Below, piece by piece: positions 27,542 through 41,769 of a DNA stretch of 64,000 nucleotides. This DNA comes from Luscinia megarhynchos (lineage: Eukaryota; Chordata; Aves; Passeriformes; Turdidae). A program made the position numbers and the translations under genes. Location of the stretch: the NCBI GenBank assembly GCA_034336665.1, contig JAPFBE010000003.1, positions 61,919,352-61,983,351 of the forward strand, given 5' to 3'. The notes beneath the pieces are model-generated. The model had not been told where the DNA came from. It searched no databases and saw only the letters and a list, made by a program, of their open reading frames with translations. Every line of letters begins with the position of its first letter. The first letter of the stretch is position 1.

Positions 27542-28904
27542 CCCCAAAAGCTGCCGTACAAGACCACCTTAGATTCAGGAGAGAGTGTGTGCAAACACAC
27601 ACACACAGAGTACTGTATGAACTCTGGTTACGACTACTTTTAAATAGCTCTTCCCTCAGGGAATCCCCCAACTCTGCATTACTGTGTATTACAAAAGTAG
27701 CAAATGAGTCAGGTTTCCCAGTAAACAGGAGCTGAAAGTAACAGCAGGGAGGAAAAGCAAAAACCACAATGAGACTTGTTGTGACAAGACTGTCATTACC
27801 CTTTTGTCTGTCAAGTAGATATTAATGAAGTTACCTCAGTTACTGAGTTACTACTTAAGGGACCAGGGGTAAATCAGAGAGGCTACCACTGCTTTTCCAC
27901 GTGAACAGGGGACTTCGAGAATGTTCTGAGCTGTTGATTCACTAAAATGCTCTAGCAGGGAGTTAAAATTTCACGTGTTGTTTCATCAATTAAAAAGCTG
28001 CCACTGGGTAGTAAATTATCTGTGGAATCCTCTCTCTGTGAAGCCCTGACCCTTTCTTGGCTGTGCAAAGTATCTTATATCTGGGCCTGACCCTCATGTA
28101 CAGGTAAAAAGGTATCAGCTATGACTGCTTGAGAAACTGGGTTTTAGATTGGGCCCCCACCCCAGTTTTTCTAGAAGAATAAAAGATAATCCCAAAGTTG
28201 ATTCATGTTTTAAGCCCATGACAACCCAAGAACTGAGGAAAATTACATCATTAGGCTGGCTAGAAAGGGGAACTTGGGAACTCTGTATAGTGGCTGGCAA
28301 ATATTTTTTGAAATGCTGAGGGAGGTGCATGAGGGGAAAACAGCAAAGTGGGGTGAAGATGCTTCTTAAGTGACACCTGAGACAACAACTGTGCATAACA
28401 GTTGTGATAATTTTAGGAGAAAACAGAGAGAAGGGAATGGGGGGAGAAAGGGGAGAAGCAGTAACACTTTGCTATTTCAAGTGAGAGTTTGGACATGGGA
28501 GGGGGTACCAGTTCTTCAGTATTCCTGAACTATATCTCTAATGTATGTGTGCATGAGGTCTGGCAGTCTGTCCCTTATTGCCTGAAGACCTGACCAATGG
28601 TTAGTAATCATAATGCAGCGTTTCAAAAAGTAGGAGTAAGGAGTTCATACTAAAAGTGAAAACAAGAATTCCTACTTTCCTGACAGAAGTCCAGAGAATT
28701 GTACTAATAAAAAACTAAATGGAAGGCTTCAAAAGGCAAGATATGGTGTGTGCAGAAACAACTTGTGTTTTGCTGGAGCTGACTTTTAAAACAGTTTATA
28801 TAGGGATGAGGTTCTTTTGTATCTTGTGGTCCAGCATTGATCCGGTGTAGCTGCAGACAGCAAAGCATGAACTGCAGCAAAGCCAGCATCAAGCCACCAT
28901 CTCA
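27542..28904. other. Noncoding, with a TATA-like site at 28795-28802
   Basis: No gene or repeat family recognised. On the minus strand, 28795-28802 reads TATATAAA. It lies on the side of the neighbouring CpG island that a minus-strand transcript would enter. No transcript evidence can be seen in the sequence itself. Confidence 0.35.
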
Positions 28905-29150
28905 CAGGGCGAAGTGAGAGCCGCTCCAAGTTCAGGAGGTTGCTGCAGAACCGGCCCTGGCGGTGCCGGGCGCTCCCTGCCCTCGCCCGCAGCGCTGCCG
29001 CCCTGGGGACAGCGACAGCAGCCGCCGCAGGCTGAGCCCCAGCTCGGCAGCGAAGTGAACGAGGCGCTCGTTTGCAATAAATGGGCTGCAAATCCCGCTT
29101 ATTTTTGATCCTCGCTTTCTCTTAATATTTCGCGAGTCTGCTCAGGATCT
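28905..29150. promoter_or_regulatory. CpG island, candidate promoter or first exon
   Basis: About 20 CpG dinucleotides fall within roughly 245 bases, including dense runs such as 'gccgggcgctccc' and 'cgacagcagccgccgcagg', with GC content far above the flanks. It is the only clear CpG island in the window. Unmethylated islands in birds usually mark promoters. A minus-strand frame is open across it (28786-29091), but its translation is an R/A-rich product typical of GC-rich DNA and I recognise no protein. The orientation is uncertain. A TATA-like site on the left favours leftward transcription. It could instead be a long noncoding RNA start, a first exon of an unseen gene, or an orphan island. 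Confidence 0.5.
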
Positions 29151-32100
29151 GAGGTTTCAACAGAAAGTGGTGCTGTGGGGGAGGTTTCTTCATTTATCAG
29201 CCTGTTTTACAATCTTCTGCTTCAATTCCAAGGCAGACAGATTGATGGAATAACTACAGTATGGTGGTGCCACAGTGGTAGAAGTGTGTGATCTGTTAGA
29301 GCTTGGTGTGGTTTTGTTTTCACACACTGGCTATTTTTTTTGTTGAAGTAACTCTCTTTTTCCTAATACCTCCAGCCACAAAGTAGTTTCATCTCAGCAG
29401 ATGTCTTAAGCATAGTTCAGCTGCATCAGCAGATATTCCGGCGATGGTATTGCTCCCCTGTGACTCTCAACAGGGATTTTTTTATTTTATTTTTTATTTA
29501 AGTGCTGGCAACATGGTTTATTTATAACAAGGAACATATTTCTAGAGCATTTTCTATATCCATATCTATTTCTTCAATCTTTATCTCAGTAAATAGAACT
29601 TAGTGTTCACATTTAGGTTTTTCTTCTTCTGCTCCTCCCTGTACTTTCTGCTCTTCAAGCAGCAGAGTGGCTCAGAAATGCTTGGTGAAAGTGCTGTTTG
29701 ACCAGTGTTACAGTCTAGAGCAGACTCAGCGGCACTAGACAAACATTTTCTTTACAGCATTAGTTCTTTCACCTACAAGATATATCAAGCTAAAAGTTCG
29801 TAACACTGCTTTTTTTCCCTCATGTGTGTTTCAATCTTTCTGACATCTGGAAAAAGTGTTTTTTGACTTGGTCCTTCCTGCATAACTTCTGTTTAAACTC
29901 GATTCACAAAAAAGATATAGTGTTTTCCTAGGGTCTGGGTGATTAAGATCATTTCTCCTTTCGCCTGGCAGTGCTACAACTCTTTGGTAGAAGGAGCCCC
30001 AAAAGAATTACTCTGGGAATTGTCACATTTTATGATGTATGAGCTTCTTTTTCTTTTTAATTTTACCACAAGAAAAGAAGGAGCATTCTCCCATCTGCAC
30101 AGATCTGCTCAGCCCTGCTGAAGGTTGAGACTCAGAGCTGCTTAACCATTAAAATGAAAGACCAAAATCCTGCAGAGTCCTCTCAGGCAAAGCTCCCATC
30201 TCCTTTTGGAGGTGCTCTGCTTGATGAAATATGGAAGATCAAATGATTAACAGTTGAATATATAGGCTTTGCTGGGCCCCCACTCCATGGACTGGGGCTG
30301 GGACAGGGTCATTTTCCCAAAACTGGGACTAGAGCAGTATGAATGTAATGACAAGGGTATGGTGACAGCTGTTACCTTTTTGTCTCCTGTTAATGGGAGA
30401 ACCGTTTTTTTCCAAATTTTTTGATTCTCACACTTGCAGACCCACTGTCTGGGTCCTTTCCCAATTTCCTCCAGATGCCACACCTGAGCAGGAGCACAGC
30501 AAAGACCAGTCAGTTCTGTGCTCCCAAAAGACAACTAGTCTTCACTGCAAGTTCAGGTCCAGAAGAGACATTTACATCACTGATCAGTGAGCTGAGGTGG
30601 GACCTTTACACTGGAACTTTCCACTGGCATAAAATTACCAGGATGAAAGCCTTCCAGTTGCTCCACCTTAACTATAGACAAAGAGGAAGATGATTAAGCT
30701 AAATGAAATTTGTCTGTGAGATAATTTCTCTTGGAAGTGAGGTCCAGTGGGATCCTGCCTACTTAGAGCTGCTGAATGTGGCCCCACACTTCCAGCCCCT
30801 TAGGCTATGGGAAAGTGATTGCCCATAGTGCTGAGCTGTTAGCAGAGTCCTTAGCATGTGTTTGGCCTTGGTCAGCTTTCTGTTCTGGCTGGTAGGTCCA
30901 GAATTAGTGTAGGAGAGGAGAAACTCCAAATTAACAACTTGGTAATGGCTATCCATTTTTGGAGAGCAAGTGAAGTTAGTCATACAGATGTGGGCTGTTT
31001 GCAGCTTGCTACCCTCAGGGACAGGGACTAGACTGCCTTAATTTACTACTGTATTTACCAGTTTACTGTTTCTGTTATGGATGCAGAAAATCATGAAGGA
31101 AGAAGCTACGAATGCTCCAGAAACCTACTTTTAAGTATCCCTTGCTTGAAGGAATACTCCCTTACTGTGTTCATCTGAAGGTGGGACTATTTTAAAATGC
31201 TAGTAGAAAGCATAAAGTTCTTCTCTTCCCACCCTCAGCACTAGATCTTGTCATGATTAATAAAACCATTTAAAGAACATTTTCCATTTCTTTTTTCCAT
31301 CTGCCCTACCTTGCCTCAACCTCAAATTAGTTAAATGAAACAGTGACCTTCCCAAACCTACCTTTTCTTTCCAATATTATTGCTATAATCCCAGGCTCTG
31401 TTTTGTCAGACTCAGATCTTTGTTATAAGGACTAATTGTCCATCTCCATTTCTGCTTTTCAACCATCCCATGGCAGTCCTGCTTTGCAGCCCCTGTCTTT
31501 GATAACTGTGTTGTATTTTCACAGAAGCATCACTGTGGATGATGCAAATGAAAGGAAGAAAGAACTGCTCCTTCCTGTTATTCATAATCACAAAACATGG
31601 TCTGACCATTCAGCTACAAAAATCTTCAGAGCTGAGCTGTTTTCATTCCTGATAGTGTTACTTCTGCAATGCAGAAACGATCAAAACTCTTTCCTTCATG
31701 CACAGTTATATAATATCTGAGACACACCTGCTTGTAAAGCAGTACTGAAATGTGTTTGTTCACCCTGTGTAATCTCCTTGTGGCCACAGGGAAGGTTTGT
31801 TGGGGGAAGGGTGTGGTTACATGGTGTCACTGCTGATTTTCCTTATGGACACATGGGCTGTGCTTGGGCTGTCAGCACACAGCTCCTGCCCTGGTTCTAT
31901 TGCGACTCTTCTGGGAAGGATCACATAGCCTTAAACCCTTCTAGCCTGATGTGATAACTTCAGGAACCGATGAGGAACTTGGGAGCCACCTGCACTGCAG
32001 GTAGAGATGGCACTGTGAGCCCTGGCTGGAGGTGAAGTGCCTCCCAGTGAGCAATGCTGGGATTTCTGCAGCCTGGCAGGGTGATGGGGGCTCCTGGATG

Positions 32101-35100
32101 CCTCAGCTTCAGACCTTCACGTTATTCAGTGCCATAGTGCAGGTGGGGCCATTTGAGATCATAATCATGGTGTTTACTTCACCAGATTGAAGGCAGGAGA
32201 CACTTAGCAATGGTGGAGACTGAGCTGGAGGTGGCAGCAGACCCTTATCATGAAAAACGAGGCAGATGGTTCCAAACAGGTCTTTTTTTTAGATTTTCTG
32301 TTTCCAAAGCATCCAAGGTGCCTTTTCTCAATAGAAGCACTGTTTATTCAAATCACTTTCCTGCCATCTTGATTATATAGGCCTGACATCCAAAGCCATG
32401 TTTATGCCAACCTATTCACACAAAGCTTCCTCTGATCCTATGAAACTGTCTCTGGAGTCTCAGACTTTCCATATCCACTTTGTGATTTGTAGTACCCTCA
32501 GCCTATTGAGCTTTGTGGCAGATCAACACCTCAACCTTATCACTTAAGTCCATCGGAGAGCCAATCCAGTTTCCTTGCTCTTCTGAAATCAGGGAGCTAA
32601 ATTTGTGTTGTTAATATTTTACCTAGTCCTGGTAGAATTGCCACCTACCTTTGTGCCTCAAGCATAATTTATACTTCAATTGAGATGTCTGTGTAATTCT
32701 ACATCTTGAAAATGGCAGACTCATTCCCCCATTTCTAAACTTGATCATGAGTTTCCCCAACTTCCAAAACCATTTCCCTGCTTAGTATGTTCCCATGTGT
32801 ATGTAGTGGGAGAGGGGAATTTTAACACATTGACATGTTACACCAGAGAAACAGAGAATTTCAGCAGGTTGTATAATACTGCATTTTCATAATTTCTCCC
32901 TAGCATCCTTTCAAAGATGTGGATTTCATTTAAAAAATATATTTAGCAACAAAATCCAGACTGATTAAACACAGCTCATCTGTGTCTGTCTAGGATCACA
33001 ACTGAAGTTGCTTTTTAGTTTATTTAACTGAGCAGACTTTAAAGCACAATAGATATTTGAAGAAAAAGAAATAAAATGGTGCAAAGAAAAATTATTGACA
33101 TAATAATTAAAAAAAAAAATCCTAATTAACTATATTGGACTTTTTTTTTGTCCTGCTGACAAAGCAAGGTTCCGAAAGTCGTGTGGAAAAAGTTATGTGA
33201 AGATCTTCTGGCAAAAAAACCCATATACCACTCTCAGTTCAGCCTAATAACTCGTCTTCTTAGGAGACTGTCCTAGAAATTTTCTATACCCTGGTGTTAT
33301 TTATTCAGTTGCTTCCAGAAAGCTACAAGTGAGACATGGTGAAGGCTGAGCCCTGGAGCCCTGCCTCAGCCAGCTGGTGAGGTTTGTTGATAAGCAACTG
33401 TGCCCTGGAAGGGGATATTTCAGGTTAGTGCAAGAAAACCAGATGCTGCCAGATCTATAATAAGATTACCACCACCTTGGTAAGTTTTTAGGTGAATTAA
33501 ATCTGTGATTCCCCAAACTTGCTCTATCAGCAGGTTCCTTTTCGGACCATCTCCGATTTGGTCCCAGAGAGCCTCTGGATGCTGCCAGAACCAACAGTCT
33601 TTGGGCTGCATCATGTTCCTAACTATCAGAAAAGTGTTTTTCATGGTCATCTGAAGGGTGTGGTTGCAGAGTCATGCTCCCTGCACAGAGAACAGGAGAC
33701 AGGAACATCTCAACTTCAGCAGTCCTTTCCTCAGTTAAAAAAGCCCCAACAGGAAAACTTCAGTGTCTTTACATATTGGGTTTAGAGTTAAGTGCTATGA
33801 CTAAGCAGTAGGTAAGCTGGGTATAGCACCCTCATCAGCCTGAGGACATTCAAATCTACATTCCCTACTGAACTGGGGAGTACCTTGAGTCATACCCATG
33901 AAAATAAGGTCCCGTGGGAGGGTTTTTCCAACCTTTCCTGCTGAACTGGTGTTATGGTGTTGCATATAATGTGGGATTCATGTGGCTTGAATGCAAACCA
34001 AGATGGGAGATGACTCAGGCTGCTCAGGCTCAGGCTGTCCACCCGGTGCAGTGCACCCCAGGGCTGGTCTTCTGGTTTGTGAATGCATAGTCACTAGGAT
34101 ACTCTTAAAAAATTACTTTCCCTATAAAAGACTGAGATTATTAAAAGAGTGATCCTAGGCCTGCTTTCCAAGATGACTTTGGCAGATCCCATGGAGCCCT
34201 GCAAGTGCTGAGTAGCTGGAGGCACCTTCTCTGCATTTGGTGCAGAAATCCTTAAGTTATGTGGAAGTCCAAACACATTGCTGTGGGTCATGGTTCCTAT
34301 CGATCACAGTGGAATGCAAGCTTTGGGGTTTCCAGGAGTATTTTTAGACTATTTTTCTGAAGCTACTACTGTGCCCCAGCTATACTAATCTGAGTCATGG
34401 GTTCTGTTCTGGTGACCAAGATCCCTGAAGACCCATTTTTGACTCAATGTGGCTGTCAGTGTGTGCCTTTGAGCAGCTGTGTGAATCCCACTGCTGAGGG
34501 CAGTGTGCCGTGCCATCCACTTTGCTTAGCCAGACAAGTGTCCAGCATTGTCACTGCCTGGTAACTAATGCATACAGTTTTGACTTTACACAATGCAGTG
34601 CAGTATGTTTGGCTCCACAATTTGAAAGGGGTCTGCCCTTTGTCTCTCTTTATCAGTATTATCTGACATTGAGTTATGAGCTGCTAATGACCCAGAGATA
34701 ATGAAAGTCATGTCTCAGAAAGCTCACAGTTTGAAACACTGATGCAAGAAGACAGGAGAACCACTCAAGAAATCCAGTGGGAAGAATAATCTGTGCCTTT
34801 GCACATAATATATGTTTTAATTACTGTTTGCTTGGCACTCTGGTGGAGAATATGGAAGAAAAAAGCTTTTAGAAGAGTTTTCAATGGGCTGACGGCAGTG
34901 GTTGATTTTCTTAGCTGAATTCCCCTTCTTCCCTCAGTTTTTCATCTCAGAGTACTGGCACTTTGATAAGTGTTGATGGAAAACACTGTCTTTTATGCTT
35001 AATGTGGGTGTGAGTAGAGGGGAGAGTGTATTGCAAGCTCTGCATGCAAGTGCCAGAAATGCCTGTGGTTCCCACACTCGAAGGAGCAGAACAACTGCTC

Positions 35101-35585
35101 CTCCCAGGAGGCCCAGTGGTGTCAGAAGGTGCAAAGCAAGGGGAAGGTGGGCTGTAGCCCAAGCTTCTGTCTCTTCCCTAATTCTGACTAATTTGGAAAG
35201 CCAACCAAGGTCGTGTAAATGAGGAGCTTAGTGCCGTGGCATTGCCTTCTGAAGACATTTCTGTGAGGTATCTTTAAAACAGTTTTGCAGACTTTGTTTA
35301 GGCCAGTCTCCTGCTGGAGACTGTTGGGCAGTTTTTCTCCTCAGCTGTAATGATTTCTGTCTAAATTATTAAAGATTTACACTGGTATGATCTGGATGAG
35401 AATCTGGTGCAAGTATCCTGCAGATATGCCAAGAAAGGAGGCAGTTGTATGTGAACACATTCATTATGCATATTACCCCAGAGAGGCAAGCCACTGTCTC
35501 TGCTCGCCACTTCAAAGGAGTAGAGTGGGTCTGTTAAGAGAAAAATAAAATCCACAAGATGCCTCAAGGGAGAATAGCTGAGATT
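29151..35585. other. Noncoding, nothing recognised
   Basis: No gene, repeat family or microsatellite of note. AT-rich runs occur near 29480-29510 and 33050-33150. Open frames are short (under about 95 codons) and have no recognisable domain. Confidence 0.4.
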
Positions 35586-35840
35586 TCATTGATTTGTACA
35601 GACAGCAATGGAGACAGAAATCTCACGCTTGATTTTAAGTTTAGATGGTACCCTTTTCTCAAGTACACTGTTGTATCTGAGTCTGAAATCTTCAGCTAAA
35701 ACACTCTGCAGCCCAGCAATGAGACCCGTGATCTTCTCAATATGCCTTTGCTTTTGTTTTTGTAAGTCAAGAATATGCAGCTGATGAAAGACTGTCACAG
35801 ATTCCCTGCAGAGCACTCGCAGTCTGAATCTCTGTCTCAT
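35586..35840 (-). other. Unidentified 84-codon ATG frame, candidate small ORF or conserved element
   Basis: Reading leftward from an ATG at 35838-35840 gives 84 codons ending at 35586. The translation is basic, with a Q/K/R/H-rich middle followed by a leucine-rich segment that could form a helix. It lacks the low-complexity look of most chance frames in this window. I do not recognise the family. No TATA or CpG context is nearby. A 'ctgtctgcag' acceptor-like site lies just upstream on the minus strand, so it could also be read as part of an exon. The coding claim is weak. Confidence 0.2.
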
Positions 35841-38800
35841 GCCACCAGAATGAATCAGTCTGCAGACAGCAGTTTTTAGCAAAGATGCTTTATTACCAGG
35901 GCTGTAACTCCAACTAGAATGAGGGAACTCATTACTTTTAGAAAATTATTCTGATGTTTGAAGTTCTTTTACAGCCCCAAACTGGAGAAACTGCAAAGCT
36001 CCACATTTCTTTTTTAATGAGAATGGATGCACTAGATCTCTTTAATTAGACAGAGGTGGAAATGTATTAATTACCAGAGGACAACTCTCCATCTTCAAGT
36101 AACAGTACAGATGGACTGACCTGACTCCCAGTGGTAATAAAGCATCCTGGCATGTTGACTAGCAGACTTAGCTCCTGCTGGGATGAAAAGAATATGTGGT
36201 TATTTCCAAACCTTCACCATCATGAAGTGCCATGACCAGGAAAGAAATCCGTACACCTTTGGAATGCTTATTTTCTAACTATACTCAATGTTTCTATGGA
36301 ATCTTACTGATTTGCACATGAAAAATAACTGCCTGTTCCATTTTTCTCTCTGCTTCCACACCATCCTCATTTTAGCAGCAGCTGTATAAAGGATGGAGGC
36401 AGTAGACAATTTTAGAACATTGTTACTTTAATTTTGAGTGGCTTAGCTTTTAAGCATTATTTGCTGAGCCCAGGACTTTGTGAGAAATATGGTTGCTAAA
36501 AATCATGCTGAAAGCAAAGTAGAGGATAGTGATAACCAGAACAGACTGATTTTTAAGTGGGATTGTGAATTGTTATTCAACTGGTGTGCCTTTCTGCTGT
36601 TATCTTTATCAGTTGTTGTCATTCACCCATCTGTTACAAATGCCCAAATAAATTAAATGAGGGAAAACATTGGACATCACAAATATTGACTAGAATCCAA
36701 AGTAGCTAGGAATAGTTGCAGTGCCTATGGCTTGAATGCAGAACAAGCAATTGTTCAGGATAGAAGCAAAAGCCTGAGCATGGAAGAGCTGCTCTGGAGC
36801 AGAAGGGTAATTAAATGAAAGCAGGACTTGCAAAAGCATTGAAACTTTATTGTTAAAAGAAGATTGTGCACCTATGAGTTGAATTTTTCTTTCTCTAAAC
36901 ACTGCAAAAACTTAAAAAAACCCCTAGGTAATTCTTGGCCCTGATAATTTTTTGTTTTTAGACTTGACAGGTGAAGAGCAGCTAAAGAAAGCCTCCTTCC
37001 ATTGGCCAAGATGATTTAGTCAGAGAAGAACCTACCTCTGCAACTCCCATATTTTCTCTATCAGCTTGAACATTACATTACTGTTTTGAGCAGCTGCATG
37101 CTAAATTCTGTGAGCAAATCTCTACCTTCTACTAAAGTGGCACCTTTTTATGTGCTTGTATCTTATCAGTGGTAGTTCTTAGACTAAGGAGATTATGTAT
37201 GTAGTCACTCTGGGGGAAGGTGTGTCTGTGGTTTTTCTCACTGTTATCGTTTCAATTCACAAGCCAATTTCATCAGGATTTAACAGAGGGTTGAGTCTCC
37301 AGTACACAAAATTTCTGCAAAAGGTCTGTGGTATGTATGGTGAAAGAATACAAGGATCCACAGTTACCTGGCTTTCACCATGTCTTGTCTTCTCCTTCCA
37401 AAAGAAAAGTGTGGCAGAATTCATCACAGGGCACCTGAAGCACTATTGTGGATTCTGTTGTGGAAAAGTATTTGACTCCTGACTGACTGGTTTAGCAGCC
37501 AACATGGGGTGTCCTGGCCAGTCAAACTGTGCTCATGTAGCCCAGGTCCCTACAAAGGTCTTGATGTCTCTTGGCCCACCAGCAAGGTAGACAAAGCTGA
37601 TGAAAGATCTACCTAGTAGAAGAAAGAATAGAAAGGGCATAAGGATGTTGTGTTAGGGGACTGAGGAGCCCTGCATGAGGAGAAACAAGGGAACTGAGGT
37701 TATTGTGGTGGGGCTGTAGGTAATACAAGGATGAGTTCATTGTTGTGATTTGTTTGAAGGTGCACTCAACCACGAAGTATAAATCCTGTGGAAATCATAA
37801 TTAATTAGTAATTAGGCTGTTAGATTTACTTGTTGATAGTGTGTTGCATTCTTCTGCTTAATTCCCTTTGCCACATCAGGAAAATGCTCTTCTTTTCAGA
37901 CCAAGTTATATGGAAGGTCATATTTTTGACCCAAAAGGGTTTCCTTAACGGTTTTGCATGATGGATTGCTCTGTATCTTAACTTAATGACAGTGGCACTT
38001 GAAAAATGTGGTGGTGATGTATGAATGAGAAAAACAAGGCTTAGATCCTGGTCTCATGCCAGATTTGTGTTAGGCTCTGGTGTACTCTGTTTTGTTGTGT
38101 TTAAGTATGTGCATAGGACCCATCAACACTGTACTCAGAGCACCTGACTTCTGCAGTCATACTGAACAGTTCATTTGCCTAACTCTGATCCAATGGTAGG
38201 AAAAATCAGCAGTGATTTGATTTAAATTGACAGAGATAGTGCAATATATTTAATGTGGTGATGTCAGAATCAGGTTTGTAGGACTTGATCTGACCATATA
38301 ATAACTGGAAAAAGTGCTAACTTAAAACTATAGGCTCTTATTTTTGCTTTTCTCTATTTTACTTGAAGATTTTTACCTCTGAATCTGAAGAGTTGTGGCC
38401 TTGTGGGAGGCACTGTGGACTCTGTTCATCCCCAGGGCAGGAGCAATATTGGTAGCTGATAGATGAGCTTCTCTAGAGCTCTGTAGATGATGGTGGTTTG
38501 TTTCTCTCATGGGTTAGGAGGCAAATTCAGTGTAGCCTGGCTTTCTGAGCTGGCTTTAATACTTAGGTGGATAACCTGTTGAAAGAGCAGATAGGCCTGT
38601 TTTTTACCCTGCACTTACTTTCTAAAACATGTCAGGCATAGAAACACTTCCTGGCAGAACCTCAGCCATCCTGACTATCCCCTTCTGGCTTTATATCTGA
38701 TGGTTCTTTCAGTTACAAAATTGTGCAGCTTTGAGCTTTGTGGGTTGCAGCTCTGGGTATTTGTGGTAGGGATCATCCACTATGCTTCGCCACTCACTCA

Positions 38801-40979
38801 GCTGTCTTGCTGCAAGCAATATTCTTATTTTAACTTTGAGAAAGTTAGCTGTCCTCTTTGGAAAAATACTCCAACCAATCATGCAACCAAGACAGTTTGA
38901 TGAAAGTTGATAACCCAGTTGTTTAAAGCAAATTTTGAGGCAATAGAAGGGGAAAAAAAGTAAGAAACTTTCTGAAAGGATAAGTGAGGCAGAAAAAAAT
39001 TAAAACTTATTGTAGGGTGTCCTGTCACTTTTAGATAGATGCATTTGCCATTAAGTTGGGGGAAGGTTTTGACAGCAAAAGATAGGACCAAGCTTTCTTC
39101 CATCTTCTGGTTGCAAACAGGTAACCCTCACTTTACCTTGTGGTGTGGAGTGGCCAGCAGCCTGTAGAAAGTGTTGCTTTGTGCTGTCATTGCCTGAGAG
39201 CTGTTCTCCTGCCCTGAGAACGGTGTTTGTGCAGTGTTCTGGTTTATAAACAGAATGTTCTATTTCATGTATAAAATGTGAAACGACTTACCATGAGAGT
39301 TTGATTAAAGTAGTTGAAAAGACCAAGAATTGCGTGCATGGAATTAATTTTTCTTTGATATCAAAGACCCTTTGGCTTGGGTTTTTTTGTCAATTTGGAG
39401 AACAACTGTGCAGATAAATGACTTCGGTGTCTGCCTCAAACAGCACGTGTGATGTGAGAAGTGCTCAGAGTGTTTTGGTTTGGAGACTTATTTTTTTTTC
39501 ATGCCAAGTTGATGCAAGAGCACTACAAAATACTTTTTTTGTAGCATTTGGGCTGATATAGAGCCAGGTGGGGTGCTTGTCCAAAGGCCTGAATGTTTGC
39601 AGCCATTCCAAAAAGCACATCTGTAGGTCACCAAGATGCATCCTGTCTTGCCATGTAGCTGTTGGACACTGGTCTGTGCTGAGAACTTGCACGTGTGAGT
39701 AGTGATGACAGTGCTAGCATTAGGCACCTTTTAAGAATGCAGCACTGCCTAGAATGTGTGCTCACCACAGCTCCCCAGGTGCCACGTATTTCCCACACCG
39801 AGCTCACATTAGCTCATGAAGTGATAACCACAGGGGTAATTTGGGCTGGAAGAAATGAGCTCTGCCCCAGGGTATTGCCATGAACTTTTGGCAGTCTATA
39901 ATGGGCACTGCCTGGTCAGTTTGATATCGTGAGTATCACCAAGAGGAACTAGTGGAGGAGTTTAATATTTTCTAATCAGTTGATTAAGATTCCTTGGACA
40001 AGACCCATTGAAAATCATGGGGTTTTTTTCAGAACTGCCTTTTCAAATATGGTTTATTGTCTGAGAGCTGTTGCAAAGTAGCTATAATTAAAACATGTGT
40101 AACTGTAGCCTGAACAGTTTTTAAGAATAGCAAAGTAAATTATACCCATGTCTCTGTATGGATTATACCTAATTGTTGAATTTCAGATACGTGACTGGGA
40201 ATAAAATGTGCCTTTTAGCTTTCTTTTAAGACAGTAAAAAACTGGATTGCAATTCATTTTATTCTCCTACTATGCTCATCTCTGTAGTACTTGAGTGTCT
40301 TGTGCTATTACTATCAAAGTAATCTCTGTTGCATGTTTGCTATTTCAGTTTCTTGGGGAGAGAAACATGCATGAGGAAAAGTTTTGAGTTTCAGCTGCGT
40401 GAAATGTGAGAGTGTTTTTACAGATGCACGTGCACACAACCAATCTGATATATTTAAGTTATTTTACTTAATGCTCACAACATGTCATTGGAAGTAGATA
40501 TGTGTGGTTCAGTTCAACCAACTGATACTCTGAAAATTTGTTTCAGGTTCTCTTTATACTTCAAACTTAGTCATCTTACATGGGAGTGTAGCCAAGAGGT
40601 CTCATTGCTACATGATGTACTATGAAATCAACACACAATACAGACTAAACTAAAACTGGTGTTAGATAAACAGATCCAAGCATGGAATAAGTCTGGATGA
40701 CCTGAATAGATGTGTCATATATTGCTATGAGTTATTGATGACCTCTCGTAATTCACAAGTGGCTCAGGTTCTCTCCACCACTCCTGAGATATGAGATCAT
40801 TAAAAATGTGTGCAAATAAATAACATATCTTGAGTCAGCTCATTGCATTTCCTATTGCTCTCCCTTTCCCTCCATGTATGGTATGTATGCATACCGTATT
40901 TATTTCAGAAACAGTGAAATTCCCACCAGCAGCTGTTGGGAAGAAAGTTATACAGAATAGTTATATCATTGGAGAGCTA
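35841..40979. other. Noncoding, nothing recognised
   Basis: Short open frames only. At 40875-40900 a small inverted repeat reads 'ggtatg', 4 bases, 'catacc'. No repeat family was identified. Confidence 0.4.
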
Positions 40980-41240
40980 TATTTCATAGCTGTGAGGTTA
41001 TAGTCAAAAAATACAGCCATTTAATGGGTTAATAAAAACTGCTGCAGTAATTTAAACCAATAGCGCTATTGTATTAAAATTAACTAAATTTTTCAGTTTG
41101 GTCACATCCACTGTGTCAAATTTTACCTTGACTTGCAAACTGAACTCATTGAAAATCACAAATGGCGTCATCAGTCTCTACAAAATTGACTCAGCAAATC
41201 CTCTGGATATGGTGGAATCACATCAGGGATGATTTGATCT
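40980..41240. other. AT-rich candidate regulatory block with CCAAT motif
   Basis: This block holds closely spaced A/T-core motifs, an 'aaaccaatagcgc' CCAAT-type site near 41056-41068 and a 'tggcgtcatcag' CRE/AP-1-like site near 41164-41175. No repeat signature. A conserved enhancer-type element is plausible but cannot be shown from one sequence. Confidence 0.2.
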
Positions 41241-41769
41241 AGCAACTAAGGTCTTTTGACCCTAAATATGCTATAGTCTCAGTTATTGTTTGCCAAGTCT
41301 TCTTTCTGTTAACTTGGAGTAATGCAACTCTCTCAGCCAAAAGGGAAAATTATCCCAAGTCCATTGAAGTTAAATCTTTCCATTGAATTCAGTAGGCTTT
41401 GGATCAACTCCTAAGAGCAGCTGCCATCTTGGAGAAAAATCTATGTGAAAGTTTTCCTTGATTTCACTATTAATGATCTATGTCTTGAGACTACTTTGTT
41501 TTTATATTTTTCCTATACAGTATTTAAATGCTGGTTTCCATTCCTCATTGTTCATGCGTCTTTTGTGGTCAGTTCCCATCAGCGGCTTTCTTACTGAGCT
41601 AATAAGAAAAATATTGCAGTTTGTAATCTCTCCTTTCATCTTTGTGTTTATTATGTTTTAAGAATGTGTGCAATTCCATGGGTCAGTCATGCCTGTGAAA
41701 CAAATTTTGTCATATTGCTCAAGGTTCCTGCTTACGGCCACGTAGCCCTTATTTCAATTTCTGATAGAC
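41241..41769. other. Noncoding, nothing recognised
   Basis: A plus-strand frame at 41458-41661 gives a hydrophobic translation with no recognisable family and a non-ATG start. No repeat signature. Confidence 0.4.
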
